Shown: piece after piece, positions 34,201-46,200 of the stretch
Layout: each line of letters starts with the position of its first letter
Numbering within the stretch: position 1 is the stretch's first letter
DNA from: Pleodorina starrii
Taxonomy: Eukaryota > Chlorophyta > Chlorophyceae > Chlamydomonadales > Volvocaceae
NCBI GenBank assembly: GCA_030267565.1
Contig: BRXU01000001.1
Coordinates: 6,510,001-6,574,000 of the forward strand
Length of the DNA: 64,000 bases
Direction: 5' to 3'
Notes under the pieces: generated by a model
Told to the model about the DNA's origin: nothing
What the model saw: the letters and a program-made list of their open reading frames with translations, nothing else
The model's database searches: none
Translations under genes and position numbers: made by a program

Positions 34201-37200
34201 TGTACATGGGGGTGCAGTACACGGGGGTGCAGTACATGGTTCATGGGTGTGCAGTACATAGGATTGCAGTACATGGGGGTGCAGTACATGTGCGTGCTGT
34301 ACATGGGGGTGCAGTACATGGGGCTGCAGTACATGGTATATACATGGTACATGGGGATGCAGTACATAGGATTGCAGTACATGGGGATGCAGTACATAGG
34401 ATTGCAGTACATGGGGGTGCAGTACATGGGGGTGCAGTACGTGGGGGTGCAGTACATGGTAGTGTAGTACACGATGGTGTGGGACATTGTGGTGTAGTAC
34501 ATGGTTCAGTACATTGTGGTGTAGTACATGGTGATGCAGGACATGGTGGTGTAGTATACATGGTGGTGCTGTACATGGGGGTGCAGGACATGAGGATGCT
34601 GTACATGAGGGTGCTGTACATGGTGCTGTACATTGTGGTGCAGGACACAGGGTTGCAGTACATGTGGTTGCTGTACATGGGAGTGCACTACATGGTGGTG
34701 CTGTACATGGGGGTGCAGTACATATTTACACATATTGGTGCTGTACATAGGGTTGCTGTACATGGGGTTGCTGTACATGGGGGTGCTGTACATAGGGGTG
34801 CTGTACATGTTGCTGTACATGGGGGTGCTGTACATGGGGGTGCTGTACATGTTGCTGTACATGGGGGTGCTGTACATGGGCGTGTCTTCCGCACTTTAAC
34901 CCTTAACCCCCCCGCCTATCCCCCCCCACACACATCCCCCCATCTCCCGCACCCCCTCCCACCCCACCCACTTTGCCTCCAGTCGCTTGCTGGTGATGCC
35001 CACCGCCGACTGGGCCTCCGACACGTCCGAAGTCAGCCGCTCGATGCGCGCATCCACCTCCTGATGGGGTGGGGAGAGCAGGGGTGGGGGAGGGTGGGGG
35101 GGGAGGAAAACACAGTCCAAAGTGATAAGCGGCCAAGTTGACCAACTAACGCTCCTGCCCCCCACATGCCCCACCTCGCCTGCCACCTCACCAAAGCATA
35201 CTACTGCCTCCCCTTCCCCCTTCCCCCTTCAACCCTAAACCCTTCAACCCTAAACCCCCAAACCCCCAAACCCTAAAACCCTAAAACCCTAAAACCCCCC
35301 TCCCCCTTCCCCCTCCCCCCTCCCCTCCCCACCTGCAGATTGGTCTTGAGCGCGTCCCTCTCCCTGCTGAGACTGGACACCTCCGCCTGCAGGAAGCCCA
35401 CCATGTTCTTGTACTGGGCCAACTGCCGCTCCAACTCAACCTTGAACTCGATGGTCTTCTTCAGCCTGAGGGGGGAGGGGGGGAGGGGGCCAAGGGGGGG
35501 GGTGCGCGCGTGTGTGTGTGTGTGTGCGGGGGGGGGGGTGGGAGCGTGGTAGTGTGTGCATTGGGGGGGGGGAGGGAGGACAGGTTGGGGGGGGGGGTCC
35601 ATGCGCGCGAACGAAGACGCCGCAAGTAAGAAGAAGTAACACACCCCTGCCCCACTTCCGCAGTCCCGCCGCCGCAGCCGCCTCGCGACCACCTCCTCCC
35701 CCCCCTCCCCCAGTTCTCGTTAGCATGAAGAGAATAGCGAACCCCCGCCCCCACACACGCACGCCGCGGTTTCTCCTTCATTTTCCTCACTCCCTCCACC
35801 TCCCCCCCCCCCTACACACACACCCCGGCTCCCCCGCTCCTCCCCCTCCTCTTCCCCCTCCCCCCCATTACTGCCCCCCCCCGCTCACTTTTCCCCCAGG
35901 TCCCTCATCTCCGCCTCCGTCTTGATGTAGTCCATCTCCACGCGGGCAGCTCGAGACTGGGCCAGAGTGGCGGCGGCGGACTGCTGGTCAACCACCGACT
36001 GAAGGAGGGAGGGGGGGGAGGGAGGGGGGGAAAGAGGGGCGGGGAGATGGGGGGATGGGGGGGCGGGTGGGGGAGGTACGTAGCACAGGAGGTGCAGCGT
36101 CAGCGTCAGCCCCAACCCCCAACCCCCTAGCCTCGCCTCCTCCCCGAGGGGGGGGAGAGGCCTTCTACACGCCTCTCTACCCCACCACCCCGTTCCCCCA
36201 CACCCCTGTCTCCACCCACCCTCTAAACACACACAAAAAACCACATCTGGTGCCATACCGCTGGTGCCGAGCCGGTCCCCCGGCCCCCTCCCGCACAACC
36301 CAACCCCTACCCCCCCCCCCCCACACACACACACACATCCACACACAACCCCCCGCCCCCCAACCCTCCCAGCGCCCCCCCCCACCCCTACGCCACCTGC
36401 AGCTGCAGTCCCCTCTGTTTGGATTCATCCAGTCGGGTGATCAACTCGTTCTTCAGAACCAGCTCCGCCTGGGGGAGGGAGGGGGTGACCCACGTATAGG
36501 CCGAGGGGGGGAGGGGTTATCCACGTATAGGCCGGGGGGGGGGGAGATCAGGGCGGGTGGTGGGGGGATGGAGAGGGGACGTTTGTTTGGGGAGGAGGGA
36601 AACAGAGCGGTATAGGCGGGGGGCGGGGGGCGGCGCGCCCCACCGCCATTCCCGCCCCCGAACCCCCCCCCTCTCGTACATACACATACACACGCCGCTC
36701 CTCCGGTGCGGTTTCATACGCTTAACCCCCGCGCGCCCCCCCGGCCCCCGGGCCCCCCACCCTCCCCACCACACACGCAAACACACCTTGCCCGTCCTCC
36801 TCTCCAATGTCGCCATGCGCCGCTTGAACGCTGCGTTCTCGTACGCCTGCACGCGGCCCTGTATGGCCAGCTGCCGGTCTCTCAGCCGGGACAGATCCGC
36901 CTCCGTCTCCGCCCTCTCAACCCTCAACTTGGCGAGGACAGCCTGGCAGGGGTAGGGAGGGGGGGGGGAGGGAGGGAGGGAGGGAGGGAGGGAGGGAGGG
37001 AGGGAGGGGGACGGGGTACGGAGGGGGAGGGGGAGGGGGAGGGGGAAGGAGGGAGGGGTAGGGAGGGGGAGAGGTCATAAAAAGGAACCCCAGGGAGCAA
37101 GGTGAGCAAGAGGACGTGAGGAATTAAAACAATTCAGGGGAATTAAAGGGGAGCGAAAGGGGCCAGCCCGAATGGGCGAGAGCGCTCCCGAATGGGCGAG

Positions 37201-40200
37201 ACACACGCACAAGCACATGCGCACACACGCACACACATACACACACGCGCATGCACGCAAACACACATGCCAGCACACCACGCAAGCACATGCCCACCCC
37301 CTCTCCCTCCCACCCCCTCTCCCCTCTCCCCCCCATCCCCACCTCAATTCCCAGCAGCACCGTCTTCCTGCTCTCCTCGGTGGGTGCCTCGTAAAAGGAC
37401 GCCCGGGCGGTTTCGTACTCGCGACGAGCCGCCTCCACAGACCGCTGCTGGGTCTCCAACCTGGAGGGGGGAGGGGGAGGGAGCGAGGGGGGGGCGGGGG
37501 GGGGGAGGAAAGGGGGGAGGGGTTAAAGAGTGCAAGGGGGGCATTGGGAATGGGGAGGCGGAGGGGGTGGAAGGCGCGTGCGAAAAGGAGGCGTGAGGTA
37601 GGACAGGCCACAATTTTTGACAAACTGGCGGAAGGAAATCGGACAAAATGGAGAGTAGGGACAACGGGGGGAGGGCTACCGTATGGTGGGGAGCGGGGTG
37701 GAAGGAGGGCCTCACCAGACACACACACACACACACACACAGCACCCCCAGCACCCCCACCCCCACCCCCCCACCCCCACCCCCCTGGTGCCCACCTGCT
37801 CGACAGCTCCAGGGAGAGGTGCGTCACTTCGTCCCAGGCCTGCTGCTCCGCAATGATGTCGATGTCACCCGCCTGATGAGGGGGGGTGGGGAGGGGTGGG
37901 GAGGGGTGGGGAGGGGTGGGGAGGGGGAGGGGTGGGGAGGGGTGGGGAGGGGTGGGGTGGGGAGGGGGAGGGGTGGGGAGGGGTGGGGTGGGGAGGGGGA
38001 GGGGTGGGGAGGGGTGGGGAGCGGTGGGGTGGGGTGGGGAGAGGTGGGGAGGGGTGGGGAGGGGTGGGGAGGGGGGGGGAGGGGTGGTGAGCGGTGGGGG
38101 GCGGTGGGTAGGGGGGGGGGGGGGGGGGGAGGGGTGGGGAGGGGTGGGGAGGGGTGGGGAGGGGTGGGGAGGGGTGGGGAGGGGTGGGGAGGGGTGGGGA
38201 GGGGTGGGGAGGGGTGGGGAGCAGGAGGGGGTAAGAGATGCGAACCGCTGCGATGGGGGCCGAGATGGTATGCCGTATGCCGTATGCCGTACCTGGTCCG
38301 AGGAGCCGGGCGTCACGTCCTTCTCGCCGTCGTCTCCTAGACCGCTGACTTCCCGACCCCTGAGGAGTGGGAGGGGGTGTCAGGAGGGGTTGGGAGTGGG
38401 GGGGGGGAAGGTGTTGGCGGCGGGTTTGGGAGGGGAGGGTGTTTGGTGGGTTGGGAGGGGCGCGGCAGGGGCGCGGCGTGATGTCATGCAGGCCGCGCAG
38501 GGGACAAAACCCGCCGTGTCGTACCGTGTCGTGTCGTGTCGTGAGCTCTTCCCCCTGAAACCTCAAGCCCCCCCCCCCCCCAACCTAGACTACCGGTCCG
38601 AATCTGCCCAACCCCCCAAACTCCCTCCTCCCCCCCTCCTCCTCCCCTCCTGCCCCCCCCTCCCCCCCAAAACCCAACACACACACACACACGCCCACCT
38701 GTCCGCCATGAGCACCGCCACGTCCACCTCCAGGGGCTCCAGTCGGGCGGACAGCTCAGCCACCAGACCCTCCCGCTCGGCCAGGGCGCCGCGGAGCGAC
38801 TCGGCTTGCTGCTGATACTGGGCTTGGAGGGCCTGGGGGTGGGGGGGGTGGGGGGAGGGGGAGGGGGGGGAAGGGGGAGGGGGTCCGCGAGTGAGGGGGT
38901 GTTTCCTATCAATCCCACCTCCCCACCTCTGTCCCCATTCAGCGAGCCCCTCCCCTCCCCAACCCACCCCACGCTGCCTTCGTCCCTTGGCTGCCAAATT
39001 TTCATTATCTACCCGGCCCCCCCAATCGACTCCCGCCCTCCCCCACACAAAAACATCCCACACACCCACCCATACACACCCACACTCGCCTTCCACCTCC
39101 TCTTCTTCTCCCGCTTCCTCTCCAGCAGCTCTCTGACCGCTGCCAGGTCGGCCGTGAGCCCCTCGATGTGCAGATTGAGACTGTCTCCGTCGTTACGCAG
39201 GGAGGCGATTTCGGTGCCCCGCCGACTGATCTCCGCCTGCAGGGAGTCGCGCTGCTGCTTGAACTGAGGGAGGGAGGGGGGAGGGAGGGGGGGAGGGGGG
39301 TTAAACACTCCTAATGTTACAATGGGGGAAGGGAAAGGGGTGGGGGGTTACAGGAAACAATCCAACAGTCCAAACGAGGGGTGAGGGAGGGGGAGGCTGC
39401 TCACACACAGACACACACACACACACACGCACACACACGTGATGTACGACACGCCACTTGAAGACTCCCCGAGGTCCCTACCGTACTCGCGATGGGCCCC
39501 ACCCGCCCGCCCTCCCTTCGTCCGTCCGGAGACACACCGGAGCCCATCCCCTCGTCCGCTACCCTCCCTTGTCCCTTCCTTTCCCCAACTCCCTCCCCAT
39601 CCCTTCCCCTTCCTTCCCATCCCTACCCCAGGCCCCCCCTCCCTTCCCCCCCCTCCCCCCCCTGTCCTCACCGTCCTTTCCAGCTCCGTCTTCTCCGCCA
39701 CCAGCCTCTCGACCTGCTTGAGCAGCTTCTGCCGCTCCTCAGCCGCTGCGGAGATACGGGCCTCCAGGGACTGCATGCCGTCAGACTGCCGCTGAATCTC
39801 CTCCCTGGCCTCCCTGGAGAGCGGTTGGAAGCGGTTGGGAGCGGTTGGAGCGGTTGGGAGCGGTTGGGTGTGGGTGTGTTGACCCCACTTCTTCGACTCC
39901 TCTCAAAGCCTGTACACCCCCTCCCCCTCCACACGCCCACACACACACACACCCGTCCCATCGCTGCGAATTTCATCTTGGTTCATCCCCCACACCCCAG
40001 TCCTCTAAGGCCCCAGTCCTCCAGTCCCCCATCCCCCCCCCGACTGGGTTACTCACTCCAGCCCCAGCTCCGCCTCCTCCGCCCTCCTCAGAGTGTTCTC
40101 CAGGTCTTGTTTCACCTTGTCACAGTCCTCCTTGGCACTCAACAGAGCGCGCTCCAGGGAACCGATCTGGGGGCGGGGGAGGGGGAGGGTAAAAAGAAAA

Positions 40201-43200
40201 TACCGCAGCGGAGAAGGAGACGGCGTTAGCGAACGGACCCAGAACCCAGCAATACGGGGGAGGGGAGGGAGGGGAGGAGAGGGAGCAGGGGGTTGTCCAG
40301 GGAAGTGGGAGTGGGAGTAGGAGCGGGAGTTGGGGGGGTGTATCCGCGTATAGGTCGGAGCCCGTAAACGAGAGGGGGAGGATGAGGAGTCCTTGGATGT
40401 GGTTGCAGCAGGCGAGGTGAGAGGAGCGGGGGTCCAGGAGCGCGTCAGCGGGGGTTGGGTGTGTTGCGGGGCACCCGCCGACCCGCGGTGTTGGCTGATA
40501 CCGCAAGCTGCCTCGACTGGCCCGTCTGCCCCTGCCACCCACCCGCGCTCCCCCCCCCTCTCTCCAACGCCTCCCCTCCATCCCGCTGCCTCCACCAACC
40601 CCCGCATCAGCACCGCCCACCTCCCACTACCCACCTCCCGCCTCCCACCCAAACACACATGCCCCATTACGACCCACCAACCGGGGCCCTGCAGTCCTGA
40701 AGGCTCAGCAGCCCGAGTCCCCGCCCCCTCTCATGTCCCCGCCCCCCTCCACACACACATGCACCCACCCACACACAGACACACACCCCTGCACCCCCCC
40801 CAATGCAACACCCCCCACACACCCCCACACACCCCCCATGCACCCACCATCGCCTTGCGGTTCTCAATGTCCAGCAGCGCCGCCGTCAGTGAGGTCTGCA
40901 CCTGATCCGCCGCGTGCTTGGCGCTCTCCGAGGCGGCAGTCAGCGCCACCATCTCATTGTTCCGGGCCTCCATCTTACCCTCCAGGGTGCGGACCTGGGG
41001 GGGAGGGGGGGGGGACAGGGGGAGGAGGGGGGGGAGGGGGGGGAGGCGGGCGGTGTTGGGGCCAAGGCGGGATGGCGGGATGGCGGGAAGGCGGGGCGAC
41101 GGCGACCACCACCACCGGCCGCACAAGCCTCCGGCCCCCAAGGCCCCCCAAGCCCCCCCAGCTTGCCCCAGGCCTCAGCGCCCCAGGCCTCTGCCCCACC
41201 GGCCCCACCGGCCCCACAGGCCCTGGCAGCCAGTCCACAACATAGCCCTCCCTCATCTGTCATCTCCCCGCCATCCCCCCCCCGGCCTCAAGACCCCGGC
41301 GCCCGCCTACAGCCCCCATCCGGACCCCATCCGGCCCCACCCCCAGGCCCCACCCCCATCCGGCCCCAGGCCTCAGCCCACCTGTCGTTCGGTCCTAAAC
41401 AGGCTCCACTGCAGATCACCCGCCCGCTTGGAGGCCTCCAGGAACTGCTTCTTGTAGTAGCCGCGAGCAATGTCCTGATCAGGAACCGGGTGGTGGTGGC
41501 GGTGGTGGGGGTGGTGGGGGTAAAAAGTGATACCGCAGCGGAGACGGAGACGGCGTTAGCGAACGGACCCAGAACCCAGTAATACTTACCGAACATACCT
41601 GTAACCTTACCGAGCTGAAAATACGCTGCGACCGCGTCGCCGCCAGACCAACCCAGACGGACGATTACACGCGACAGCACAAGAACGGCACGAACGCCCG
41701 GACAGAACAACCCGACATATTGTAGACTCACCTGCGCTCAATGGAGGAAGCGAAGCGGGAAGATTTCGAAGGAAAAAGGGCGTGAGTAACGGCAATGGGC
41801 AACGGCAATGGCAGCGAAGGAAGGAGCGAGCAGGCAGGCAAGCAAGGCAATACACACAAAAACCCACGAAGGAGCTGGGGCGGCGACGCGGCGCAAAAGA
41901 GGGCAGGAAGGGGCGGCGGGGCAGAGAAGAAAGGGATACGGATGGGCAAAACGTACGACGGCAAGGAGGCGAAAGGCAGAGGAGAAAGGGCAAAGGAAAA
42001 GAGAATGGCAAGGAGAACGGCAAAGGGAAGGAGAACAGCAGAAGGAAGACGAGGCTGGGAAGGACGGAAGGCGGGGCGGGGCGGGGCGAGGGGGCACGAG
42101 GGCAAGAGCAAGGACGAGGAGAAGGGGAGAACGACGGCAGGGCGGGCGGAAAGGGCGGAGGCAGCGGGGCGCGGGAAGACGATGCGGGGCGCGGGAAGGT
42201 GCGAAGTGCAGGAGGGGCCGGGTGGCGGACCGTGAGGATTCGGCTCCCCACCACACCGGTGGGGGTGGGGGGGGAGAACAGTAGAGGAGTGGGAAGGAAG
42301 AGGAGTGAGAACCACAGAGAGAAGAACCTCAGGAACGCGTGTGTTGTAAGACTCCAATAATCTTCCGGTCCCCCCCACAGCCCCCCCTCTCGCCCTCTCC
42401 CTCTCCCTCTTCCGGAGCGGTGACAGCGCCTAGGCGGTGGCCCCGGTGGGGTGGGGCCGGGCCGGGCCGGGCTGGGAGCGCCCCTTTCATCCGGGTCGCT
42501 AGCATGCCTCCCCGCCCCTCCCATCCCCACCCCCCACGTTTCCCCCACCTGCGCCGCCGCCGACTTGGCGTAAATGACCATTGCTCGGGACACTTCCGCC
42601 AGACTGTTCCCCGCAGTGGTCAGCCGCCTCTCCAGCCGCCCGATGCGCAGATCGCGAGTCTCCACATCCAGCTGCAGAGCGCGGGAGGTGGCAAGAAGCC
42701 GGTTGCGCTCGACCTGAGGGGAGGGAGGGGAGGGGAGGGGAGAGGAGAGGGGGGAGAGGGGGAGGGGTGGGGGGTTAAGGTTAAGGTTACGGCGTGAAAG
42801 GCGGTGTGCAAAACCGTAAGTCCTATTGGCAGGATTCCCTGGGGGGGGGGGGCGGAAGAGGAATGGGTGAGGGAGCGAATAACGCAGCCCACCGCCGATT
42901 CCGGTGTCGGTGCCGTGTTACAGGCTTACAGTTATCTTCCAACGGTCCGTCCACCGGCCCCAACTACCGTACCACACTCCAAACGGACAAACTCCCAACT
43001 ACCTGTACGGACTCGAGCAGTGTACGGGTGTCCTCCAGGTTGCGGGTGAGCTCCTCCACGTCGCGATCCGCATCGGCCTTGGCACTGTACGGCAAAGAGG
43101 ATAAAATCACAGACGTACAAACCCACACACCAAGCCTAGGAGGAGGAGGAAGGGGAGTAAAAAGAAGATACCGCAGCGGAGACGGAGAAGGGGAAGGGGG

Positions 43201-46200
43201 AGGGGGATAAACACACACACACGCACACGTACATGCTTCTCCCCTACAGTAGCGGCACGTATGACAGCAGTACGGCACCAAACACGCACCTCGTCAGTGC
43301 CGCCAGAGCGTCCTCGGTGGCCTTGAGTGACCCCTGGGTCGCCCGCAGGTCCGTGTCCACCTCTGCCAGGGTCTTCTGGAGGTTGCTCGCCATCGCGCGA
43401 GTCTTCTCAAGCTCCACCTGAGGTGGTTGGAGGCAGTTGGGGCGTGGGGGTTAGGTGGTTGGGTGTTGGGAGTTCGCGGTTATGTTGGCTCACGGGGATG
43501 TGGGCAGAGCTGTGGAGTTATTTCGGGGACCCAAATCTCCGGGTGTCGTCACATGGCGTGGCACAGCATGGCATGATGTGGCACATGAACCGTGGCACAT
43601 GAACCGTGGCACATGAACCGTGGCACATGAACCGTGGCACACGAACCGTGGCACATGAACCGTGTGGCACATGAACCGTGGCACATGAACCGTGGCACAT
43701 GACGTGACGTGGCACGGCGCACAAAGGGAGGTAGAAGGGAGCGGAGGTGGAGATGGAGGAGGGGGCTCAGTTTGGTCTCTCTTTTGAAATGGGAACCCAA
43801 AGTGGCACCACAGCGGGCAAGAGATGAAGCATGCGTGTGTGTAGATGTGTGTGTGTGTGTGTGTGTTGCTGTGCAATGTTGCGGGTGTGCATCGAAGTGC
43901 GTGCGCTCTCCATGTCTGCCCTTGCGCGCCGCACCCCCCTACCGCGACTGCTGCTGCCCGTACTGCCGCCGTACTGCCGTACCTGCAGTTCGTGTTCGTG
44001 TATTTTGGTGGTCCGCAGGTTATCGCGGACCTCGTACAGCGACCGGGCGGTGGTTGCGGTGGTCTCCGTCTGCACTCAACACAGCGGTGGGAGAAGGGGG
44101 AAGGGAGGGGGAAGGGAGGGGAGAGGGGAAGGGCAGGGATTTGGAGACGGAGGGAGGGAACACGCGTGTTGGCGCGAGGGTAAGGAGTGCGCCATGCGGA
44201 CGAGCCAGGATAGGCTCTCTTCCATGAAGACGGTACATGGGGCAAATGCATACACACATGCACAAGCGCGCGCCCGTACCTGCTCGCGCCACATGCCGTA
44301 CAGCTGCTTAGTCATGTCCGCAATCAGGTCGGCGAACAGCACCGTCGCCTCCGCGCGAGCCGGCGCGTCCAGGGAGGGAAGCACCAGCGGCATCGAGCTG
44401 TCGGCAACGCTGGCGCCGCCGCCGCCGAGGCGGCCGCCGCCCGCCGCCGACTGCCGCCGCGTCTCCGCCGCCGACGACGACTCGACGGCGGACGACGATG
44501 GCTCCACTGACGGCAGCAGCGACGACGACGCGAACGCCGACGGCGGCGCCAACGACACCGACGCCGCCAGCGACGTCGACGACGGCGGCGCCGACGACAC
44601 CGCCGTCGCCAACGCCGCCGCCGCGACGCTGCCGTAATGTACGGGATTGGAACTGAGGGACGGGATGACGGAGCTGAGGTAGCTGCTGCTCTCGGCGGAA
44701 AGCGCGCCGCCGCCGGGGGCGGCGGCGCTGGCGGCGGCGGCCGCCGCCGCCGCCGCTGTCGCGGCGGCGGCGACGCCGCCGTCGGCGGGGCCGTCGGCGT
44801 CGGCGGCGGCGCGGAGGAGGCAGTCCAGGGAGGACACGAGCCCCGAATGGGGCTGAGGCGGCGGCGGCGGTGGCGGAATGGAGGAGGAGGGTGAGAGGAG
44901 GGTTGGGGAGGGAGAGGATGATGAGGGAGTGGAAGCAAGGGGGTGGGGGGAGGAGGGGGGAGGGGGGCAGCGGAGGCCAAACGTTGTGTACCAACCACAT
45001 CGGACCCTTCCCGGGGAATCTCCCCCCGGAGTTTTGGCTGTCCGGCACAAACACGGGCACCAAAAACACACACGGCAGCAAACACACACACGGCACCAAA
45101 CCAGCCACACATCGCACCTTCAGCGCCTTCTCCAGAGCCAGAGCCTCGAACACGCTTTTGACGTGATCCAGGATCCGAACAGCACGCTCCTCCGCGGCAG
45201 CCAGCTCGGCAGTCAGCTGGTCGCGCTGCATGATCAGGTCCGCCTGCAATGTAAAGGAGGCGCAGGTACGGCAGGAGTACGGCATGTAAGTACGGCAGGA
45301 GTACGGCGGTTTATTCCAGAGGATACGGCAAGCAGCTGCGCCTAGGCTCATTCGTTTCAGTTGGAGTAGCAGTAGTAGCAGCAATAGCAGCAGTAGTAGC
45401 AGATGCAGCAGCAGCAGTAGCAGTGGTAGTAGCAGCAGTTGTAGCAGCAGCAGCGACATGCCCGCAAGCTCGCGGGCTCGTTGCTGGTCGAGGCTGGGCC
45501 CATGGGTCGAGGCTGGGCCCATGGGTCGAGGCTGGGCCCATGGGTCGAGGCTGGGCCCATGGGTCGAGGCTGGGCCCATGGGTCGAGGCTGGGCCCATGG
45601 GTCGAGGCTGGGCCCATGGGTCGAGGCTGGGCCCATGGGTCGAGGCTGGGCCCATAGGTCGAGGCTGGGCCCATGGGCCGAGGCTGGGCCCATGGGTCGA
45701 GGCTGGGCCCATGGGTCGAGGCTGGGCCCATGGGTCGAGGCTGGGCCCATGGTCGAGGCTGGGCCCATGGGTCGAGGCTGGGCCCATGGGTCGAGGCTGG
45801 GCCCGTGGGTCGAGGCTGGGCCCATGGGTCGAGGCTGGGCCCATGGGTCGAGTCTGGTCCCATGGGTCGAGGCTGGGCCCATGAGTCGAGGCTGGGCCCA
45901 TGGGTCGAGGCTGGGCCCATGGGTCGAGGCTGGGCTTCTGGGCCGAGGCTGGGCCCATGGTCGAGGCTGGGCCCATGGGTCGAGGCTGGGCCCATGGGTC
46001 GAGGCTGGGCCCATGGGTCGAGGCTGGGCCCATGGGTCGAGGCTGGGCCCATGGGTCGAGGCTGGGCCCATGGGTCGAGGCTGGGCCCATGGGTCGAGGC
46101 TGGGCCCATGGGTCGAGGCTGGGCCCATGGGTCGAGGCTGGGCCCATGGGTCGAGGCTGGGCTTCTGGGCCGAGGCTGGGCCCATGGGTCGAGGCTGGGC

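Noticed and set aside
34023..34890. CRISPR-like array
   Set aside because: Direct tandem repeats without unique spacers, inside a eukaryotic intron.
34161..35141. 326-codon plus-strand frame
   Set aside because: It is a product of the 15-bp tandem repeat and runs antisense to an intron and exon of the giant gene.
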